A stretch of DNA of 9,601 bases, from contig JAUYDB010000117.1 of assembly GCA_030691985.1 (NCBI GenBank), forward strand, positions 1 to 9,601. Direction: 5' to 3'. Positions 5,974 to 9,601 of the stretch are shown here, piece after piece (position 1 is the stretch's first letter; each line of letters begins with the position of its first letter). The position numbers and the translations under genes were made by a program. The notes beneath the pieces are model-generated. The model did not search any database, was not told where the DNA came from, and worked only from the letters and a program-made list of their open reading frames with translations. This DNA comes from Candidatus Omnitrophota bacterium. Its GTDB lineage: Bacteria; Omnitrophota; Gorgyraeia; 2-01-FULL-45-10.

Positions 5974-6372
5974 TCACACTATCCTGACTTCCTCTTCGGT
6001 TATTTCCCCTTCCGCAATTTTAAAAGACCGGACTTGCGGACTTTCCATATTCTTTAAGGATATGATGACGTATGATGCTTCTGGATAAAAGGCCATCTCA
6101 ACGTCATGGCCTGACGGATACGCCTGGCTTGCGACATGAGAATGGTATATCCCGATCATCTCAAGGCCAAGTTGTCTTATATCTTTCATCGCTTTAAATT
6201 GCTCTTTCGGGTCCATGAAGAACGTGGCAGGGCCCTTCTCGGCATTATCCATCCTGTAGACCTTTTCGATTTTTGATACTTTCCCGGCTAGTATCCCGCA
6301 TGCCTCATCGGGCGCCTCTCTCCTGCATTGCTCTATCATCTCATCCAATAAGGTCTTACTTAAAATAAGCAT
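5974..6372 (-). CDS. JAMM/MPN+ metalloprotease (Mec+/HcyD type)
   Basis: A 132-residue stand-alone JAMM (M67-type) zinc metalloprotease with the complete active-site set: E23 in PDEACGIL, H77 and H79 in IGIYHSH, then S87 and D90 in YPSGHD, giving the HxH-x7-S-x2-D pattern. Family members cleave just after the C-terminal Gly-Gly of ubiquitin-like proteins. Mec+ releases cysteine from CysO, and HcyD trims the HcyS precursor. Both sulfur carriers in this cluster carry residues beyond Gly-Gly, so removal of those tails, or release of a carrier-amino acid adduct, is the expected job. No signal peptide or membrane segment is present, so it is cytoplasmic. The ribosome-binding site is weak (AAGAGA). 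A possible internal promoter lies just upstream. Confidence 0.92.
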   Translation of the reverse strand: MLILSKTLLDEMIEQCRREAPDEACGILAGKVSKIEKVYRMDNAEKGPATFFMDPKEQFKAMKDIRQLGLEMIGIYHSHVASQAYPSGHDVEMAFYPEASYVIISLKNMESPQVRSFKIAEGEITEEEVRIV

Positions 6373-6403
6373 CGTTCATCTCTTAATAAACAGTGTGTAT
6401 TTA

Positions 6404-6409
6404 ATTATA
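6404..6409 (-). promoter_or_regulatory. Possible internal -10 box ahead of the JAMM gene
   Basis: TATAAT on the minus strand, 31 bases before the JAMM start codon, in the largest AT-rich gap within the cluster. I see no good -35 hexamer at 16-18 bases, so this is only a candidate for a second start of transcription. Confidence 0.25.
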
Positions 6410-6428
6410 CTTTGACCGCTTAACTGAA

Positions 6429-6480
6429 TACGCAAGACGCATAACGCACGACGCAATACGAAACGAGGCTATGACGAGGC
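6429..6480. repeat. Heptad repeat element E (ACGCAAT-type, single arm)
   Basis: Five successive 7-base units, TACGCAA, GACGCAT, AACGCAC, GACGCAA and TACGAAA, occupy 6429-6463. They are followed by CGAGGCTATGACGAGGC, the end motif in duplicate. There is no complementary second arm, unlike elements A, C, D and F. Its orientation is opposite to theirs, with the end motif touching the stop codon of the APS reductase gene. Confidence 0.7.
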
Positions 6481-6481
6481 A

Positions 6482-7207
6482 CTAAATCCCGTCTCCTTCG
6501 ATGTTTACCTTGAGGGGCCTTGTGTGTATGCCGCACTCTCCGCCGCACTTACTCGTCCCTATCCACCGGCCGGCGCGTTCGTTATCGTCATTGGTTATCT
6601 TCGTGCACGGCGCGCAGCCCAACGACCTGTATCCTTCACCATAAAGAGGGTTGACCTTAACGCCATAAAGGGCCAGATACTGCCAAACCTCTCTCTCTTT
6701 CCATATCAATATTGGATTGAGCTTGACGAGCCCCTTGTCGCGCTCTTCGACCTCCCTAAAATCTGTGCGCGTCCTTCCCTCGGTGCAGCGAAGCCCCGTG
6801 ACCCAGCATGTAACATTCATCTCCTTAATAGCCCTGGTCACAGGCTCCACCTTCAGAATATCGCAGCACTTGTCCGGATCCGTCTCATAAAGCCTGTCAG
6901 GTATCTCGGCGTCGCTTTCATAAATCTTAAGTTCCGGATAACGGGCCATCGTCTCAGCCATGAACCGAATGGTCTCGGGCGGCTTAAAGCGCGTCGTTAC
7001 GATAAATCCGCGTATCTTCGCTACCGCTTTCTTAGCCAGGTCCCATACCGCCACAGAGTCCTTGCCCAAGGAATTCGCCACTACAAGTCCGTCGCCATAT
7101 TTATCATGCGCCTCTTTTATGAGCCGAATAGACCTGTCCACTTTTTCTTTAAAATTCAACGTCTCAACCAATGTTTTTAAATCGTCTTTATTATCCAGTA
7201 ATCCCAT
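6482..7207 (-). CDS. cysH: APS/PAPS reductase (4Fe-4S, CysH family)
   Basis: A 241-residue thiol-dependent reductase that converts activated sulfate (APS or PAPS) to sulfite. Counting from the ATG at 7207: the nucleotide-binding loop is SLGKDSVAVWDL (S46-L57), a GLRCTEGRTRTDF block lies at 138-150, and the catalytic cysteine C225 lies in CGGECGIH. The cysteine pairs C114-C115 (KCC) and C198-x2-C201 (GCAPC) are the 4Fe-4S ligands that mark the iron-sulfur type, usually APS-specific. The reading frame extends upstream to a TTG at 7255, but those 16 extra codons run through repeat sequence. The ATG at 7207 has AAAGGAG nine bases upstream, so I prefer it. It is the first structural gene after the regulator. 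No ATP sulfurylase is present in the window. Confidence 0.92.
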   Translation of the reverse strand: MGLLDNKDDLKTLVETLNFKEKVDRSIRLIKEAHDKYGDGLVVANSLGKDSVAVWDLAKKAVAKIRGFIVTTRFKPPETIRFMAETMARYPELKIYESDAEIPDRLYETDPDKCCDILKVEPVTRAIKEMNVTCWVTGLRCTEGRTRTDFREVEERDKGLVKLNPILIWKEREVWQYLALYGVKVNPLYGEGYRSLGCAPCTKITNDDNERAGRWIGTSKCGGECGIHTRPLKVNIEGDGI

Positions 7208-7216
7208 CTTGTCGTG

Positions 7217-7223
7217 CTCCTTT
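7217..7223 (-). promoter_or_regulatory. Ribosome binding site deciding the APS reductase start
   Basis: AAAGGAG, nine bases before the ATG at 7207. The possible upstream TTG start at 7255 has no comparable site, which decides in favour of the shorter protein. Confidence 0.75.
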
Positions 7224-7227
7224 CGTG

Positions 7228-7346
7228 TCGCCTCGTAATAGTAGCGGAAATACAACGCTTTTTAGCGTATAGCGGATAGTTTTTATTTTTCCTATCCGCT
7301 ATACGCTACACGCTACACGCTAAACGCTAAACTTGTTGTCTGACTC
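7228..7346. repeat. Heptad repeat element F with a 16-bp perfect stem
   Basis: AGCGTATAGCGGATAG (7264-7279) pairs perfectly with CTATCCGCTATACGCT (7292-7307) across a T-rich 12-base loop. The right arm continues as further 7-base units (CTACACG, CTACACG, CTAAACG, CTAAAC). The left end is GCCTCGTAATAG; the right end (7325-7346) matches the end of element C at 18 of 22 bases. It lies between the Rrf2 stop codon and the APS reductase gene. In the direction of transcription the hairpin is followed by AAAAAGCG, not a T-run, so it does not look like an intrinsic terminator. Confidence 0.82.
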
Positions 7347-7787
7347 TCATATTTGATAAATAACCGCTTCTTTGTGCGTGTTTATCTGTTTAACCAGATC
7401 CTCAAATGTCATATTATCTATGATATCCGATGTCGCCTTTGCCACTTTCTGCCATACTCCTTTAAAGACACATTTGTATATATCCTTACAGCCGGCGTAC
7501 CCGGTTTCTACACATGCTATAGGATCAACAGGCCCATCGATAAATCTCACCACTTCTCCAAGCTTTGTCTGGGACGGAGTTTTGGCTAACAGGTACCCGC
7601 CTATCTTGCCGCGTCTGGACTCTACAAATCCTCCTTTTTTCAAGTCTAATAATATTTGCTCGAGAAATTTTATCGGTATATCCGCCCGTTTTGCCAAATC
7701 GTGTATTGTTACAGGACCGCTGCCATGATGAAGCGATAGGTCAAGAATCGTCTTTAAGGCATAATCCCCTTTGTAGGTTATCCTCAT
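7347..7787 (-). CDS. Rrf2-family transcriptional regulator, probable Fe-S sensor
   Basis: A 146-residue Rrf2-type regulator. The winged-helix DNA-binding part covers about residues 1-80, starting MRITYKGDYALKTILDLS, with recognition-helix region IPIKFLEQILLDLKKGGFV (37-55) and wing SRRGKIGGYLL. Three cysteines follow in the C-terminal part: C92-x7-C100-x5-C106. IscR and NsrR bind an Fe-S cluster through three cysteines at similar positions, spaced C-x5-C-x5-C, so the longer first spacing is notable. CymR, the Rrf2 repressor of cysteine metabolism in Bacillus, lacks such a set. First gene of the sulfur cluster and most likely its autoregulated controller, responding to Fe-S or cysteine status; the signal is inferred. 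The only ribosome-binding site is GAGG within the end of element G. Confidence 0.9.
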   Translation of the reverse strand: MRITYKGDYALKTILDLSLHHGSGPVTIHDLAKRADIPIKFLEQILLDLKKGGFVESRRGKIGGYLLAKTPSQTKLGEVVRFIDGPVDPIACVETGYAGCKDIYKCVFKGVWQKVAKATSDIIDNMTFEDLVKQINTHKEAVIYQI

Positions 7788-7792
7788 TTTTT

Positions 7793-7880
7793 GCCTCGTT
7801 ATAGCTGTGTTAGCTTTCAGCTTTCAGCTTTTTTGCTGAAGGCTGACGGCTGATAGCTAATCCTGAGTTTTCGAGCGACA
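7793..7880. repeat. Heptad repeat element G in the rrf2 leader
   Basis: Seven-base units AGCTTTC, AGCTTTC, AGCTTTT, TTGCTGA, AGGCTGA, CGGCTGA and TAGCTAA run from 7812 to 7860 and fold back as a hairpin of AGCTTTCAGC-like against GCTGA-like units. The ends are GCCTCGTTATAGCTGTG and TCCTGAGTTTTCGAGCGACA. It lies between the promoter and the rrf2 start codon, so it would be transcribed as a structured 5' leader of the whole cluster. Confidence 0.78.
7794..7797 (-). promoter_or_regulatory. Ribosome binding site of rrf2 inside a repeat end
   Basis: GAGG, six bases before the ATG at 7787, within the repeat motif GCTATAACGAGGC. No other purine-rich site is present, so translation of the regulator appears to depend on repeat sequence. 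Confidence 0.65.
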
Positions 7881-7921
7881 GCAATGTATGCTAATCTATA
7901 TTATCTCTATAAGCTAAGTCG

Positions 7922-7949
7922 AGTATATCATAAAATCAATTTTTGTCAA
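7922..7949 (-). promoter_or_regulatory. Sigma70-type promoter of the sulfur cluster
   Basis: On the minus strand, TTGACA (7949-7944) is a perfect -35 hexamer and TATACT (7927-7922) is a good -10, with a 16-base spacer. Transcription would start near 7915. The AT-rich stretch just downstream (7891-7918) shows partial twofold symmetry with CTTAGCTTATAG-like and CTAATC-like outer halves, a possible Rrf2 operator, though the symmetry is imperfect. Confidence 0.75.
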
Positions 7950-7985
7950 GAATTTTTTTAAAAAAATGCAACAGCCCGTAACAGT

Positions 7986-8167
7986 CCAGTTGTAAGAGCC
8001 TCCTAAGAAAAATGGGGTCTGACCCAGCGCGTTTATTGCTCATTGAATGGGTCTGACCCCATTTTTTGGCATAGCAAGCTATCTATAAAAAGGGGTCAGA
8101 CCCATTCACGGCTTAATAGACTTAGTTGGGTCAGACCCCTTTTTATCACCGGCTCTTAAAACTCTGG
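7986..8167. mobile_element. GGGTCTGACCC double-hairpin element with inverted ends
   Basis: The outer ends are CCAGTTGTAAGAGCC (7986-8000) and GGCTCTTAAAACTCTGG (8151-8167), near-complementary. Inside are two hairpins. The first pairs AATGGGGTCTGACCC (8011-8025) with GGGTCTGACCCCATT (8049-8063). The second pairs AAAAAGGGGTCAGACCC (8087-8103) with GGGTCAGACCCCTTTTT (8128-8144). No protein is encoded. Such palindromes recall REP-like elements moved by Y1 tyrosine transposases of the IS200 type; that link is from memory, not shown here. It sits between the two divergent promoters. Confidence 0.75.
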
Positions 8168-8221
8168 TCTATTACGTCGATGGCTGCAAGATGGCGCAGT
8201 TAAAAAAAACTAGGCCAAGTC

Positions 8222-8250
8222 TTGACTTCGGGATTATCATCAGGTATACT
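8222..8250 (+). promoter_or_regulatory. Sigma70-type promoter of the ROK regulator
   Basis: TTGACT (8222-8227) and TATACT (8245-8250) are separated by exactly 17 bases, a near-consensus promoter pointing at the gene starting at 8304. Transcription would begin near 8257. Confidence 0.75.
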
Positions 8251-8260
8251 TGATTATCAA
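8232..8260 (+). promoter_or_regulatory. Candidate operator: paired GATTATCA sites
   Basis: GATTATCA occurs at 8232-8239 and again at 8252-8259, 20 bases apart, about two helical turns and on the same DNA face. The second lies within the near-palindrome TTGATTATCAA (8250-8260). The pair brackets the -10 box, a common position for an autorepressor. The binding protein is not known; the adjacent ROK regulator is the natural candidate. Confidence 0.4.
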
Positions 8261-8303
8261 AAGGTAGTTACTAACATAACTTTTTGGAGACATCGTTAGA
8301 AAA

Positions 8304-9476
8304 ATGAAAACAGAGCGAAAAAATTTGTTCACCATTAGTAATTTGTCCGAGAGAGAAAGGAAGAATCTTGAAATATTTGATTTGATGACAAGAAGAGGCG
8401 CTGTTTCCAGGACAGATATCTCTAAAGAGACAGGCATTAACATGGTATCAGTGGCGCATTATATAAAAGAATTTATCGATAAAGGCCTGGTTTTGGAAAC
8501 AGGCCTGGACGTCTCGAGCGGAGGCAGAAAACCGGAGCTAATAGAGCTTGAATCAAAAAACAGGATTATGGGAATAGATATCGGTCTGACCGAGGCGCGG
8601 GCAACTTTAACCGATATGCTTATAAGGGTTACCGAGAAAGTAAATATTCCTTTTCGACATACGGGAGAAAGGGAGATCGCCGATCATTCCTTAAAATTGA
8701 TAGAAGGGTTGTTAAAAAAATCCGGGCAATCTAAAGATAGCATATCAGCTATAGGCGTTGGAGTAACAAGCGAGGCCCTCTTTCCCCTGGCGGGCGCGAT
8801 AGAGGAGGCTTTCGGGAAAAGGACGTTTATCGCCAGGAATTATTTCTGCGCGGCTTTTGGAGAGAAGGCCTTGAACCCTAAAGCGGCCGATAGGGATATA
8901 TTATATGTTCATTCGGACCTTGGCGTGGGAGTAGTTATCATAAAGAATGGTATCGTCCTGGGCCCGGCAGCTGAGGGGGAAGGCGCGATAATCTCCGATG
9001 ATAATTCTTTCCGTAAAGGAGAAGGCTCAATTTCCGAAAAGACAAAGTATCTGCGGCCGTGGGGAAGCAATTTAGAGATCGCGAAGACCGCCAGGAGAGA
9101 AGTGGCCCGGGGGGTTGGGACAAAAATCGTGGCCATTGTCAAAGGCGATATTGACAGCATATCCATGGATTCTGTTATAGAAGCCGCCAAAAACGGCGAT
9201 CAAGTGGCGTCGGAAATAGTCGCCAGCGCCGGTATAAATCTCGGCCTGCGCATCGCCTATCTTATCAACCTGTTTTATCCGCAAATAGTGGTGGTCGGCG
9301 GGGGCACGGAGAAGGCGGAAGATCTCGTGTTTGGCCCTATTAAAAAGATGGTTGAGAGGCTGGCCCTTGAGAAAAAGTCCGGATCTTTGGAAATAGCGCC
9401 TGGCGCATTAGGCGAGGATTCAGTCAGTCTCGGCGCCGCGTCGCTCGCGGCGAGAGAGATGTTTTTAAGGGCGTGA
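8304..9476 (+). CDS. ROK-family transcriptional regulator with degenerate kinase site
   Basis: A 390-residue protein with an N-terminal winged helix (about residues 8-75; helix-turn-helix around GAVSRTDISKETGINMVSVA, then SSGGRKPELIEL) and a ROK domain from about 85 on. The first nucleotide-binding motif is present as GIDIGLTEARATLTD and the late glycine motif as VVVGGG. The catalytic Asp of the usual NDAN block is gone: the matching stretch is ARNYFCAAFGE. The zinc-binding CxCGxxGC motif is also missing, replaced by EGEGAIISDDNSF. It should therefore bind DNA, and perhaps a sugar or related ligand, without phosphorylating it. The target is unknown. It is transcribed away from the sulfur cluster, so a role there is not implied. 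GGAGA lies 13 bases before the ATG, a long spacing, but no better start is seen. Confidence 0.9.
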   Translation: MKTERKNLFTISNLSERERKNLEIFDLMTRRGAVSRTDISKETGINMVSVAHYIKEFIDKGLVLETGLDVSSGGRKPELIELESKNRIMGIDIGLTEARATLTDMLIRVTEKVNIPFRHTGEREIADHSLKLIEGLLKKSGQSKDSISAIGVGVTSEALFPLAGAIEEAFGKRTFIARNYFCAAFGEKALNPKAADRDILYVHSDLGVGVVIIKNGIVLGPAAEGEGAIISDDNSFRKGEGSISEKTKYLRPWGSNLEIAKTARREVARGVGTKIVAIVKGDIDSISMDSVIEAAKNGDQVASEIVASAGINLGLRIAYLINLFYPQIVVVGGGTEKAEDLVFGPIKKMVERLALEKKSGSLEIAPGALGEDSVSLGAASLAAREMFLRA

Positions 9477-9483
9477 AAGCTCA

Positions 9484-9573
9484 GGTTCGTTATCCGTAAT
9501 CCGTTGTCCGTAAGAGTTCGGAACAGAGCACAATTAAAAAATCAAAAAGCAAAATTCAAAGTTCAAAATTTTA
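9484..9573. repeat. Heptad-periodic repeats downstream of the ROK gene (element H)
   Basis: TCCGTAA, TCCGTTG and TCCGTAA (9493-9513) are the same unit type as element D, preceded by CTCAGGTTCGTTA, the usual end motif. Further on, AAATCAA, AAAGCAA, AATTCAA, AGTTCAA and AATTTTA (9539-9573) form another 7-base series. No gene is visible between 9477 and the window end. Confidence 0.6.
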
Positions 9574-9601
9574 GGTCCGAAGCATAGCTGTCCAAATTGG
9601 C

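Noticed and set aside
6524..7180. Long plus-strand open frame opposite the APS reductase
   Set aside because: It has no recognisable motif and is antisense to a gene with all catalytic motifs present.
7208..7255. Extension of the APS reductase to a TTG start at 7255, adding 16 residues
   Set aside because: The extra codons run through a repeat end and a ribosome-binding site (AAAGGAG at 7217-7223) lies inside them, correctly spaced for the ATG at 7207.
7264..7307. Intrinsic terminator behind rrf2
   Set aside because: The stem is strong, but in the direction of transcription it is followed by AAAAAGCG and not by a T-run, and similar hairpins occur in every gap of the cluster.

Overview
The window comes from a bacterial genome of intermediate GC. 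It holds a compact sulfate-to-cysteine/homocysteine assimilation cluster on the minus strand and one divergent ROK-family regulator on the plus strand. The crowded intergenic repeats (heptanucleotide arrays, GGGTCTGACCC hairpins, small inverted-repeat elements) resemble what I recall from uncultured candidate-phylum genomes such as Omnitrophota. That assignment is a low-confidence inference. No marker gene here fixes the taxon.

Layout in the direction of minus-strand transcription: an Rrf2 regulator (7347-7787) sits behind a near-consensus sigma70-type promoter (7922-7949). It is followed by an APS/PAPS reductase (6482-7207), a JAMM metalloprotease (5974-6372), a ThiS-like sulfur carrier (5619-5855), a cysteine synthase (4588-5523), a siroheme sulfite reductase fused to a helical domain and a TusA domain (2278-4509), a threonine-synthase-like PLP enzyme (785-2008) and a CysO/MoaD-like sulfur carrier (303-626). 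On the plus strand, a ROK-type regulator (8304-9476) has its own promoter (8222-8250). The divergent intergenic region carries a hairpin-rich mobile-type element (7986-8167).

Functional reading: activated sulfate is reduced to sulfite by the APS reductase and then to sulfide by the reductase. The sulfur can be used directly by cysteine synthase, or loaded as a thiocarboxylate on the Gly-Gly end of a ubiquitin-like carrier. This is known from CysO/CysM/Mec+ of Mycobacterium and HcyS/HcyD of Wolinella. The JAMM protease fits the trimming role in such systems. An ATP sulfurylase, an E1-like carrier-activating enzyme and an electron donor for the reductase are not in the window.

The most unusual feature is the non-coding DNA. 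Every gap of the cluster holds either a heptad-periodic repeat with recurring end motifs (GCCTCGTTATAGC at one end, CTGAGTTTTCGA-like at the other) or a roughly 200-bp inverted-repeat element. These repeats reach into the genes. Both sulfur carriers continue past their functional Gly-Gly with C-terminal tails and stop codons encoded by repeat sequence, and several ribosome-binding sites lie in or against repeat ends.
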